Source: Podila epigama
Lineage: Eukaryota; Mortierellomycota; Mortierellomycetes; Mortierellales; Mortierellaceae
Reading direction: 5' to 3'
NCBI GenBank assembly: GCA_015679605.1
Contig: JAAAVE010000137.1
Location: forward strand, 4,302 to 17,316
Length of the DNA: 13,015 nucleotides
Shown in pieces: positions 1-8,300 of this stretch. The notes under the pieces were generated by a model. The model was not told where the DNA came from and did no database searches. It saw nothing but the letters and a program-made list of their open reading frames with translations. How positions within the stretch are numbered: the stretch's first letter is position 1; every line of letters begins with the position of its first letter. Position numbers and translations under genes: made by a program.

Positions 1-121
1 ATATAGGTTGTTTGGTGACAAAAGAGGATGAAACTATTAAGAAAAAGATAAGAAAGTGACAGGATAGCATACTTTTCTGAATGGTTCACTCTTACTCCTT
101 GACACTCTACCTTGTATATAG

Positions 122-367
122 GGAGGATTTGCAATGTTTGCATCCGTGTTTTTGCTGCCAGCGTTGGGTGTGGCTGTCCTTGTCTCTGGCGGCTTGGGTC
201 TGACAGCCTGGACTGGCATTATGACATACCGTGCTGCTGCGTTTATGACGGATAAGATGTTTGGTTCTGGCACCAAGGAATCGGTCGAGCGCAAGGTTGA
301 ACGCAAGGTTGAACAAGGCAAGGCGGCTGTGCGCGAACAGACACAGTCAGCCACCTCATCGACCTGA
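122..367 (+). CDS. Probable 3'-terminal exon of an unidentified membrane-associated protein (partial)
   Basis: I do not recognise this protein. An open frame runs from a 3' splice-site-like TATATAG (AG at 120-121) to a TGA at 365-367. The exon could begin at 122 (Gly-Gly-Phe-Ala before the first Met), or a short standalone gene could start at the ATG at 134, giving 77 residues. The frame has a stop (TAG, 119-121) directly upstream, which fits either reading. The first ~35 residues are hydrophobic and rich in Gly, Ala and Val (one membrane segment or hairpin). They are followed by a charged stretch with the tandem unit VERKVERKVEQ and a Ser/Thr/Gln-rich end. The hydrophobic-then-amphipathic layout would suit a small organelle or lipid-surface protein, but that is a guess. 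The upstream exons would lie outside the window. Confidence 0.45.
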   Translation, partial: GGFAMFASVFLLPALGVAVLVSGGLGLTAWTGIMTYRAAAFMTDKMFGSGTKESVERKVERKVEQGKAAVREQTQSATSST

Positions 368-941
368 CTCACTGTTAGTCTCCCACCAGTGCATCCTCGC
401 TAGTGAGACAGTTTGTTCCACACCCTTTGCGATTAGCCATTCTCATTTTAGCATTCACTATCGGCAATGTTTCTCGTCGTTCTCATCATATTCTTTCATT
501 TGCTGAAATACACTTGACCTTGAAACCGGCAGAAAGCACATTTTTTTCTCTCTTTCTCAGGTACAGAAAAGGAGTGTGGACAATGTGGAAAAAAAAAAAA
601 AAAATTCCAGACCTCCGAGCTTTTTTTTTTTCGACGGCTATGCTCAAACCCCAAAGGGCGAGGGCGCGGAGGCAAAAAAAAAAAAAAGGGTATTCTTATT
701 TTTAGCCAATTGACATGCCATGTTGTTCATTCATGTTGTGAACACACATTTTCTTATTTGAACTGTTTTGTTTTTTTACAATTTCATTCATTCTCTCCAT
801 TGCATTAGACATTCTTCATTCATTTCTACCAAAAACACATTCCACCCTTTTTTTACTTCTCTCCGTCTCCCAGTTCACTCTATCACAACCTCTCTCTATA
901 TTTTTTGCTCACTACTTCAGAGACGCGTGCGATAACCTTAA
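368..941. other. Intergenic: 3' flank of the first gene and promoter/leader of the fucosyltransferase gene
   Basis: No credible gene is present. There is a run of 16 A (589-604), a run of 11 T (621-631) that could pair with it across a 16-base loop, and a second run of 14 A (674-687). A CCAAT pentamer lies at 706-710, about 235 bases before the next start codon. From about 780 the plus strand becomes rich in T and C, with CATTCATT and CTCTC motifs, as it does before the other plus-strand genes here. A CTACTTCAG at 912-920 could be the acceptor of a 5' UTR intron. Confidence 0.5.
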
Positions 942-2444
942 ATGTCCACGTACAGGATGCAAACAATCAAAACCCGGCGACGGATCGTTGCCTTTGTGGC
1001 AGTCATAGTCTTTCTATTTTGTCTACAACTCAGGATCGAGATGATGGATGCAATGGCAAATATGGATAGCATGGAAGAAGAAAAAGAGCAGTCAACAACA
1101 AGGACATCTGAAGGATACAATCCCTTGTTTGATTACGATGAGGAGGAGGAGGATGCATTGGGGGCACCACAGATCTCGGTGCTACGTCCAAAGGGCTTCC
1201 AGAATCCTATGAATTTGGATATGTTGGATCTGCCGATGGATATTTCTGCAGCTGAAATCCCTAAACCGCAAACGAAACTAGTGTCAGGCACACGATACCT
1301 GTCATACATGGCTTATGCTGGACTCACTAACCAGGTATGGGGATGGCAAAAAAAGTTCATGGCTCTAGAAAAGGCGGCCTACATGGCCAAACGCTTGAAT
1401 CGAACACTCATTATCCCACCCATCATCTCCAACTCGCACGACACCCATAACAGTAACCAAAGGTGGTCAGATTACTTTGATCTAGAACGGTTCACAGCAA
1501 CGACAGGGATCCCAGTGGTGGAATGGGATGATGTGCGACCCTTGACTAAAGAACAGGCATATATTGGAAGGCAGCAGGCCAAGCTTCGAAGGCGATCCTA
1601 TGGTCTTTGGGAGAGACTTGCAGAGGACTTGACATGTCAGGTCATTTATGGCTTTGGTGCTTCTGAGCGACTACATACGACCGAGATGACGTTCTTGCGT
1701 CAGTTCCTCTTCCGCCCAACATTCGTTCCACCACCACCGCGTGTACCAGGAACCATTGTGTATGAACGGACAGCGATTGGGGTCAAGGACAACTCGAATA
1801 TGCAGGACATTGTGACGATGGATGACCTTGTAGACCGGTACAAAGGACAAGAGGACACTCAGTTGTTGTTCCTGAGTCATACGTTCAAATTGAAGGATCC
1901 GATTGGGGACCGGACATGGCAGGAGGCGGGTCAGCATCTTCATTTCCAGCGAAGGGTGAATGAGTATGCGGCACGGTTACTGCGACACCGCATGCCCGAG
2001 TTGGGTCACCAAGGACGGTATATTGCGATTCATATCCGTCGAGGCGACATTTGGCAAAAGTGTCGTTCAGCGACCCCTGAGGCGATGATGGCCTGTATCC
2101 CACCATTGGGCCATTATGCAGAGGCTGTTGAGACTGCGAGGGCATTGGCGCAGGAGAAGCGACTGCCCGTGATTGTGGCCACGGATAGTCAATCTGTTGA
2201 GGACCATCAGACGATAGCGCGTCTTGGATGGCGCCGGTTGAACCACGAGTTGTATATTACGGAACAAGAACTGGGGGTGTTTGGGGCGGCGATGGTGGAT
2301 GCAGTGATTTTGGCCAATGCTGACTATTTCATTGGAACAGAAAAGAGTACGATGACCAAAGTAGCAGCACAGAGACAGATGAGTTGGCATCAACGTAACA
2401 CGATCTATCCACGGACGCAGCCCTCTTGGGTTCCAGCACCATAG
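942..2444 (+). CDS. GDP-fucose O-fucosyltransferase-like type II membrane protein
   Basis: Probable secretory-pathway glycosyltransferase using GDP-fucose, 500 residues and intronless. The ATG at 942 is chosen because an in-frame TAA (939-941) sits directly before it; Met6 is the only close alternative. Basic residues 11-14 precede one membrane span (about 15-31), giving type II topology. A Met/Glu/Asp-rich stem (about 33-75, with DYDEEEED) follows. The catalytic region starts near residue 118 (YLSYMAYAGLTNQVWGWQKK, then AKRLNRTLIIPP). Its strongest motif is IHIRRGD (363-369), the HxRRGD block known in protein O-fucosyltransferases and alpha-1,6-fucosyltransferases. VATDS (412-416) and VDAVILANADYFIGT (452-466), typical of the nucleotide-sugar-binding half, follow. 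N153-R-T is a possible N-glycosylation site. The acceptor (protein or cell-wall glycan) cannot be read from sequence. Fold class is fairly sure; exact specificity is not. Confidence 0.82.
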   Translation: MSTYRMQTIKTRRRIVAFVAVIVFLFCLQLRIEMMDAMANMDSMEEEKEQSTTRTSEGYNPLFDYDEEEEDALGAPQISVLRPKGFQNPMNLDMLDLPMDISAAEIPKPQTKLVSGTRYLSYMAYAGLTNQVWGWQKKFMALEKAAYMAKRLNRTLIIPPIISNSHDTHNSNQRWSDYFDLERFTATTGIPVVEWDDVRPLTKEQAYIGRQQAKLRRRSYGLWERLAEDLTCQVIYGFGASERLHTTEMTFLRQFLFRPTFVPPPPRVPGTIVYERTAIGVKDNSNMQDIVTMDDLVDRYKGQEDTQLLFLSHTFKLKDPIGDRTWQEAGQHLHFQRRVNEYAARLLRHRMPELGHQGRYIAIHIRRGDIWQKCRSATPEAMMACIPPLGHYAEAVETARALAQEKRLPVIVATDSQSVEDHQTIARLGWRRLNHELYITEQELGVFGAAMVDAVILANADYFIGTEKSTMTKVAAQRQMSWHQRNTIYPRTQPSWVPAP

Positions 2445-2456
2445 AGTAATAATGAG

Positions 2457-2462
2457 AATAAA
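2457..2462 (+). terminator. Polyadenylation signal AATAAA after the fucosyltransferase-like gene
   Basis: A perfect AATAAA begins 13 bases past the TAG stop and is followed by TG- and T-rich sequence (GTGTGTAGGTTGTGTAGG), which suits a 3'-end processing site. It is close to the stop for a fungal 3' UTR, so the cleavage point may use a later signal. Confidence 0.5.
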
Positions 2463-3189
2463 ATGTATTTGTACCGTGAATGAATGTGTGTAGGTTGTGT
2501 AGGTTGTGTATGGTCATGTATGGTTATGGTGTGAATTGTTCAAAGTTTATCACGATTTAATAATGTCTGTGCCATAACAAACATGACTCCACATCATCAT
2601 AACGAAAATGACCCATAAGCATGTGAAAAAAGGGAAAAAAATGACACGACTGACTCGTTTCTTAAATCAGCATTCCACACTTGCACTCATTCATATACAC
2701 AAACATAGAGTATACTCTCATACCACCCCTTTCACCAATGTACATCCCCCCCTTTTCACTTTACCCGCGTCTGGCAAGATGTTGACCGTACCTGTACATG
2801 GGATGCCCATGGGTCTTTCGATGTTGGAGTGAGATGACGGGTACCAGTTTCAAATGAAAAAGAACAAAAAGAAAAAAAAAAGGAACAGAAGGGGCGAATG
2901 AATAAAAAGGTGAAAGAATAAAAAAAAAATAGGCCCACGGAGCAATAAAAAAAGAAAAAGAAAAAAAGGAACCAATCGCCTTCGACATCGTCTTGTGACT
3001 GTTGCACCCTTGTCTTACTACTACCCGGATCACTGCAAAAAAAAAAAAAAAATTCTCCTTTTGGGCTGAAAAACTAAAATTCAATGATGCGGGGGAACAA
3101 AGTTTAAACCGAATAACATGTACACATGTAATGGATGGTATGGTATGAGTGTGAGTGAGTGAGAATGTGAGTGAGTCTGTCAATGAGGA

Positions 3190-3226
3190 TGTGTGTGTGT
3201 GTATGTGTGTGTGTGTGTGTGTATGT
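3190..3226. repeat. (TG)n microsatellite
   Basis: Alternating TG dinucleotides run for about 37 bases, interrupted twice by TA (GTATGT). Tracts like this favour Z-DNA and vary in length between strains. It lies about 0.9 kb upstream of the carrier start codon. Confidence 0.9.
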
Positions 3227-3605
3227 CTGGATGAAAAAGTAAGGTGAATAACAAAAGTATCCTTGATGATCATGATGATGAATGATGCGATGACGACAAC
3301 TATTTTATTTTTTATTTTTGTCAGTTGGGGTCTCGCTCCTTCTACTCTTTCCCTCGACAGACCATCGGGTTGAGACAGAATCGAATTTTGATCTCGTTGC
3401 TCCAATTTTGTCCCACGGACACACTTCAGTCGCATGAGAGGGGACAGTACGAGTCATTCTTTTTGCTTGATAGTTGTCAGAAAGTGTAAAGGTTGTGTGT
3501 ATGTCTGTGTCTGTGTGTGCATGAATTGAGTTGGCAGTTGTAGGTAAGATGGTGTGGGTGTCGAAAGTGGGATAAGTTTGTAGAGACTTTACATGTCATT
3601 CTAGT

Positions 3606-3684
3606 AGTCAAGTCAAGTCGAGTCGAGCGAGTTGTATGGAGTCAAAAGTCAAAATCGAGTTCGAGTTCGAGTCGAGTCGAGTCA
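3606..3684. repeat. AGTCR / TCGAGT short tandem repeat block
   Basis: Two clusters of closely related units. At 3606-3625 there are four AGTCA/AGTCG pentamers. At 3655-3684 there are three TCGAGT hexamers followed by two CGAGT pentamers. A short non-repeat spacer separates them. The block lies 460-540 bases upstream of the carrier ATG, so it could be promoter-associated, but no known binding site was recognised. Confidence 0.8.
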
Positions 3685-3904
3685 TCGCAATTTCACTCGT
3701 CCGTCGGTCTGTCCACTCTCACAAGGGGAGGGACAAAAAGAGAGTGTGAGAGAGTGAGAGTGGGTGGGTGAGTGGGTGACATGTGCCTGTGAGCCAGAGA
3801 GATCCATCCACTCACTCAAAAGGTTAGGCGAAGTCACTCCACTTTGCACTTTTTTTTTTCTTCTTCTTTTCATCTCCTTTATCCTGACAATTCTTTTTCT
3901 TTTC

Positions 3905-3929
3905 TTCTCTTCTCTTCTCTTCTCTTCTC
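3905..3929 (+). repeat. Five TTCTC pentamers in the carrier leader
   Basis: Five perfect tandem copies of TTCTC sit inside a wider T/C-rich stretch (about 3848-3930) on the sense strand, 218-242 bases before the carrier ATG. Pyrimidine-rich stretches just before the start codon are a common fungal promoter/5' UTR feature and recur upstream of other genes in this window. Confidence 0.8.
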
Positions 3930-4146
3930 ATTCACACACACATACCCCTCCAACCCTACACAAGTTGTTTCGCTTCTCAAAGTCACCCGATCTGATATTC
4001 AACACGACCGACTAAACCACTCACTCCCCTCTGATCCTTATTTTCTTTTGTTGTTGGAGACCTTCAGTCCTCATCACCCCCCAAGAACAACAGAAACACT
4101 TTTGTATACATTTATTCACAACACACCTCAAAAACTACTCACAAAT

Positions 4147-5849
4147 ATGGCTGCAGCACGCGAGAAAAAGTCTCCCTTGACAAACCTCATTGCTGGAGGT
4201 TCTGCAGGCTTCATGGAGGCCCTGATCTGCCATCCTCTCGATACCATCAAAGTCCGCATGCAACTCGCCAAGAATGTCCCAAGAAACGCAGCTGTAAGTC
4301 ATTCTGTCATTATTATATTATATTTTTGTGTGAGTGAATGTGTGTGTGTGTGTGTGTGTTACCATGGAGGTGATGGAAAGTGTGAGCTCAATAGGTCGAA
4401 GTGACACTGGACAGTGAGGAACAAACAAGATGAAGACAAAAAAAGTAGACACATGGACACACATGGACAAATGGACAAATGGACAATGAATGAAAGACAT
4501 GTCATTCCTTTGACTCCATGTACATGTGGGAAGGATATTTTGGGATGGAGTATGGGATTCACCCCCTTGACGTTATGAAATATAGGCGCAAAGAGGTTCT
4601 TTTTTTTTAGAACTGAACACATCTTTTGGAGCGACTGAAGCGAGCATGTGCGGATGACAACATACTTGCTAGTTGTCATTGTTGTACAACAGAGTGGATG
4701 AGAAAAGAGGAGAGAGAAAGAATGTGTGTGTTTACACCCCTAGAGTTTAGTGTAGCGCTAGCATTCTGCAGTTATCTGCAGTAGAGTAGAGTCGCTCACA
4801 GCCTCTTGACAGTGTCATTGACATGTGCGTGTGTTTGAGGAGAAAGTGAACATGTTGACTAAAGACATTTTTCTGATTTTTTCATTTTATTTGTTATAAC
4901 CATCGAAAATAGGGCGCCAATCTGTCGTTCGTTGGTGTTGGTTTAAAGATTGTCCAGAAAGAGTCACCTTTGGCTCTGTATAAGGGTCTCGGTGCTGTCA
5001 CCGCTGGTATCGTACCCAAGATGGCCATTCGCTTCACAACCTTCCAGTTTTACAAGGATTGGATGATCAACAAGGACGGCACCCCCTGGAAGCTCAACAA
5101 CTTGTGGGGTAAGGACTCTATTTCTCTCTTTGTTCTTTGTTCATGGACGACATGGGTCTCTCTCTTTCATTCATTGTCTTTGCTCTTGGACAACATCTAA
5201 CGAGTCTGACACTTTATGAAAAAACCCCCCCTTCTACCCAATAGCTGGTCTGCTGGCTGGTGTGACAGAGGCTGTCTTGGTGGTGACACCCATGGATGTT
5301 GTCAAGATCCGTCTGCAGGCTCAGCGTCACTCGATGGCAGATCCCTTGGATATCCCCAAGTACCGTAATGCTGCACATTGTGCGTACACTGTCGCCCGCG
5401 AGGAAGGCTTTGGTGCGCTTTACCGTGGTGTCGGCTTGACCTCCTTGCGTCAGGCCAGTAACCAGGCTGCCAACTTTCCTACCTACCACTTCCTCAAGGG
5501 ATACCTCCAGCGTGCCCAGGGCATTAACGAGTTGCCAGGTTACCAGTCTGCCATCATTGGTTGTATCTCTGGTGCCATGGGTCCCTTGGTGAACAACCCT
5601 ATCGATATTGTCAAGACCCGTATCCAAAAGACACCCAACCCCGAGGGACTCTCAGGTTGGGCCCGCTTCAAGGATGTCAATGGCTCTATTCTCAAGAACG
5701 AGGGTTGGAGGGCGTTCTACAAGGGTGTTACCCCTCGTGTCCTCCGTGTGGCCCCTGGTCAGGCTGTCACCTTTGCTGTGTATGAGCGTGTCTCGAGCTG
5801 GCTCGATAGCAACTCGGATTCCTTCAAACTGACTGCCGCTGCCAAATAG
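4147..5849 (+). CDS. SFC1: Mitochondrial succinate/fumarate carrier (Sfc1/Acr1-like), three exons
   Basis: Inner-membrane carrier predicted to exchange cytosolic succinate for mitochondrial fumarate, linking the glyoxylate cycle to gluconeogenesis. Exons are 4147-4293, 4913-5108 and 5245-5849; introns start GTAAGT and GTAAGG and end TAG, and the second has a CTAAC branch motif. The product is 315 residues, normal for the family. All three carrier repeats are present, each with the Px[DE]xx[KR]x[RK] signature: PLDTIKVRM (from 30), PMDVVKIRL (from 130), PIDIVKTRI (from 233). Subtype calls rest on EALICHPLDTIKVRMQ, ALYKGLGAV...PKMAIRF (70-90), TEAVLVV.PM.VVKIRLQAQ and TPRVLRVAPGQAVTF (277-291), which agree with what I recall of yeast Sfc1. 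The second repeat forms only if exons 2 and 3 join as given (Ala115 is split). The ATG at 4147 is preceded by ACAAAT and opens a short hydrophilic tail. Other anion carriers such as citrate or oxaloacetate types are less likely. Confidence 0.92.
4294..4912 (+). other. Long (619-base) first intron of the carrier gene
   Basis: Starts GTAAGT and ends AATAG. It is clearly longer than the other introns here (66-398 bases). It contains a (TG)n tract at 4339-4359, a possible short hairpin GTTCT-T-rich loop-AGAAC near 4595-4613, and a 10-base palindrome GTTGTACAAC near 4680. I found no box C/D pair or other recognisable RNA gene, and the flanking exons join into a carrier of normal length, so no coding exon needs to be hidden inside. 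Confidence 0.7.
4339..4359. repeat. (TG)n microsatellite inside carrier intron 1
   Basis: About ten uninterrupted TG units lie 46 bases after the 5' splice site. It resembles the tract 1.1 kb upstream and is likely length-variable. Confidence 0.88.
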
Positions 5850-6566
5850 ATCTTGATCATATCCATCTGTAATACAACCCAATACAACCCAATACAACCC
5901 AATACAACCTACATAACACATCACAACACAGTACAACGCGCGCACTCATACACACACAAGTTTACTACGACGCAATCGATGGATTGAACTGCGCGTCCTA
6001 TACATGAATGCGTGAATATTGTGAATATTTACGTTTATACCAGTATCTCCAAAGATTGTCAATGGTTGGCGGTTTGCTTTTGAGTGTCAAGATGGTTTTT
6101 TGTCACGATGAGGATGATCGGCGCCGTGTTTTGTAAGCAATGGAATAGTAACAAAAAGCTCACACACCAGACCCAGGAATGTGATGGATGTACCTTGAAG
6201 CTGTTAGGATTAATAATCTGATCTCGATTCTCGATGGCTTCTTTGGTGCAGTACTTTTCCTTTTATCTCTGTTCGAGTGTAGCAGAATCGTAGACGACTG
6301 TGTTTCGATCATGCGGACAATCAGTTGCCAAAAGAAGGAAGCACGTTCGATCGAAACGAATAGTTTTGTGTCGCGATGGTTCTTTGAAATACGCGTGTCG
6401 CCATCCAGCTCCATCCATCGCTCTTGACGGCCCCTCAAGCACAACGAATTTAAAGGACAGTCCCATTTTTCCGTTTTTTTTTTCCGTTTTTTTTCTTTTC
6501 ATCATTCCACCAGATTCTTCCCACAATCTCCTCCAAAACACACCATCCTCCACCTTAATACACAAG
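5850..6566. other. Intergenic: 3' flank of the carrier and promoter of the hydrolase
   Basis: No gene is supported. It begins with a four-copy decamer repeat. The middle (about 5960-6430) is ordinary complex sequence. It includes a perfect 10-base palindrome TTCGATCGAA (6346-6355) and several TCGAT-containing words around 6220-6360. From about 6468 the plus strand is T/C-rich (CCGTTTTTTT twice), then CACCAT and CTCCACC just before the hydrolase ATG, matching the other leaders. The carrier cleavage site is not marked by AATAAA. Confidence 0.45.
5871..5910. repeat. Four tandem copies of the decamer AATACAACCC in the carrier 3' UTR
   Basis: Three perfect AATACAACCC units and a fourth ending in T lie 22 bases after the carrier stop codon, so they are almost certainly in the 3' UTR. 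They may reflect simple slippage; a role in RNA binding is possible but untested. Confidence 0.93.
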
Positions 6567-7695
6567 ATGACTTTTGTTTCTGCTTGCTGCAACACTCCCG
6601 CTACTGAGGCAAAGTGGGAGAATATGGGCCAACATCGTCCTCTGTCGACAAAGATCGCTGGCGAGGAGCGTACCACTTATCGCACAGGCCCCAAGGATTC
6701 TAAGCGAGGTCTTGTGATTGTCTATGACATCTTTGGCTACCATCCCACCACGCTCCAGTTCTTTGACGTATGTATTCAAATCTATACATTCATACTCTAA
6801 TATCAATGGAGTACATCGCATCGAAACCCATGCGTACTATTCATTCTTCCGCTTTTGTCTCACCATCTGGATACCTTTATCTTCTTTTTCATTATCTTCA
6901 TTTCAGCGCGTCGCTCTCTCGCATGGTGGCTTCCAGGTCTCAGCACCAAAGTTCTTCCCTAATGGAGGTATCCCCGACGACCAGATGGGCGAGCGTCTCA
7001 TGCCCTGGATCTACGCCAATGGTGACTATAAGAAGAACTACATCGGCGACATCATCCGTGCCGCGGTTGAGGACTTGCGTGCCGACGGCTGCACAACCTT
7101 CTCCATCTTTGGTCAGTGCTGGGGTGCATTGATGTCCGCAATGGCGATCTCGGAAGAAGGTCATCCTTTCTTGTCGGCAGGCGGTGTCCATCCATCCATG
7201 TTGAACCTTGAGACCATGAAGGATGTCAAGGCGCCTTTCATCTTCCTCCCATCCAAGGATGAGGCCGATATGGTAAATAAGACAGCATGGATTGTAACGT
7301 AGCATTTTGAGTCGTTCATGGTGAACTCGAGCTGACTTGACATTTTTTTTTCACTCATTCGCTTTCTTACTAGCTTCCTTTGGTCGAGTTCATTGATGCC
7401 AAGGGCTTTTCTTCCAAGTGCTTCCACAAGCGATTCGACAACATGCACCACGGCTGGACTGGAGGTAAATTTCGAACCAAGAAAGACAAAATTTATAAAT
7501 CGATGTTCGGTCATCTTTCTTCCTTTTGGTACTTGAACAAGACAAAAGAGAATCTAACCATGCATGATGTTGAACATTTTTTTTCTAGGCCGTGGCGACT
7601 GGACCGTTATTGAGCAGCGCAAGGCTGGCTTGGAGGCCGTGGATCTTCTTGGAGCATACTTTGCAAAAGTTGCAGAGGCCAACGAGTCGAAGTAG
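6567..7695 (+). CDS. Dienelactone hydrolase family alpha/beta hydrolase (Aim2-like), four exons
   Basis: Small cytosolic-type hydrolase with a Cys nucleophile; its natural substrate in fungi is mostly unknown. Exons are 6567-6767, 6907-7272, 7374-7464 and 7589-7695. Donors are GTATGT, GTAAAT and GTAAAT; acceptors are TTCAG, CTAG and CTAG; introns 2 and 3 carry CTGAC and CTAAC motifs. The product is 254 residues, as expected for the family. The triad reads Cys138 in FGQCWG, Asp185 in PSKDEAD, and His215 in MHHGW followed by RGDW (221-224), the block seen in yeast Aim2 and fungal relatives. The N-terminus (SACCNTP) also has the usual Cys pair, and VIVYDIFGYHP (50-60) is the first core strand and loop. 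The start is the first in-frame ATG after a CT/CCACC-rich leader. There is no signal peptide. The family is sure; calling it a true dienelactone hydrolase is not. Confidence 0.9.
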
Positions 7696-8300
7696 AAATC
7701 CAAGAATGTAGTTGGAAATCTGTATACATAATATATTTCATTTTTGAAAAACATGGAAGTGACCAGGAGACAACAATGAGGACAATGGAATTGTTGAATG
7801 TGTGAGTGAACAATTGATCCGAGATTGGTCGCTGATGAATGGAATGATGGAACGGGGTCTGTTCTAGAGACGATTGACATAACCCCCAGACCAGCTTGCA
7901 GTGTTTTTGTTTTTCCCGCCTATTTTCCTTATTTTCCGTTGCACGAGATTTGAACGTCTTATCATCATGTCATGTCTCGACTTTTTGCCCTTGTGTCTTT
8001 TTTTGCCTTTGTACGCCAAATAAAAAAATATGAAATGTAATAAGAATTGCAAAGCTCACATTTCTTTTTCTTCATTCATCCATCCATCCCTCCCCTGCAT
8101 TCCATTCCCCACCACCACTACCACTCCACCACCACCACTACAACATCCTTCACTCTTGAACTGATCATCATTACTACTGCAACATCGCGCACCCCTCAGC
8201 CTGAATCAATCTTTTTGAACCCCAAAAGGAGAGATAAATAAAAACCCAGGCACATTAACAGCTAAACAACAACACATTTGTCACAACATTTCCGCATAAG
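7696..8300. other. Intergenic: 3' flank of the hydrolase and promoter of the J-domain gene
   Basis: No gene is supported. Short AT-rich sequence follows the stop (TACATAATATATTT near 7730). A perfect AATAAA at 8019-8024 is 324 bases past the stop and may or may not serve the hydrolase. The second half (8060-8165) is strongly C/T-rich on the plus strand, with CATCCATCC and repeated CCACCACCACTAC, again the promoter/leader pattern of this window. AGATAAATAAAAACC at about 8230-8245, 60 bases before the ATG, is the most TATA-like element, but its position is loose. Confidence 0.45.

Larger units (their letters stand above)
2445..4146. other. 1.7 kb intergenic spacer rich in simple sequence; promoter of the mitochondrial carrier
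   Basis: I see no convincing gene on either strand. Long open frames here, mostly on the minus strand, translate to His/Thr-, Phe- or Ser/Leu-rich low complexity. Contents in order: purine-rich blocks with A runs (2853-2970), an A16 run (3037-3052), a TG/GAGTGAGTG zone with a (TG)n tract (about 3140-3226), a more complex patch (about 3310-3440), AGTCR and TCGAGT repeats (3606-3684), a GAGAGTGAG/GGGTG zone (3735-3780), and a pyrimidine-rich leader with five TTCTC units. The last ~300 bases most likely hold the carrier promoter and 5' UTR. No clear TATA box was found. Confidence 0.5.

Noticed and set aside
1671-2393. Minus-strand open frames over the fucosyltransferase gene
   Set aside because: Shadows of a strong plus-strand coding frame that has intact family motifs.
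2608-2832. Small plus-strand open frame after the fucosyltransferase gene
   Set aside because: Short, with no recognisable domain, His/Thr-rich and lying in probable 3' flank. No supporting motif.
2761-3435. A 224-residue minus-strand open frame in the spacer
   Set aside because: Most of it is His/Thr dipeptide repeat from the (TG)n tract and Phe/Ser runs from A/T tracts; no domain and no plausible start context. Only its first ~40 residues are complex, noted as a separate island.
3655-3684. Possible tRNA T-arm because of GTTCGAGTC
   Set aside because: It is part of a TCGAGT tandem repeat and there is no cloverleaf or acceptor stem around it.
3844-4404. A 186-residue open frame overlapping the carrier start
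   Set aside because: Its first ~100 residues are the translated T/C-rich leader and its tail reads through the GTAAGT donor into intron 1. The true protein starts at the ATG at 4147.
6181-6225. Possible box C/D small nucleolar RNA (GTGATGG ... CTGA)
   Set aside because: The C box is imperfect, there is no terminal stem and no C'/D' pair, so this is chance similarity.
7930-7985. Possible minus-strand tRNA around GTTCAAATC
   Set aside because: The would-be T-stem does not pair and no anticodon or acceptor arm can be built.
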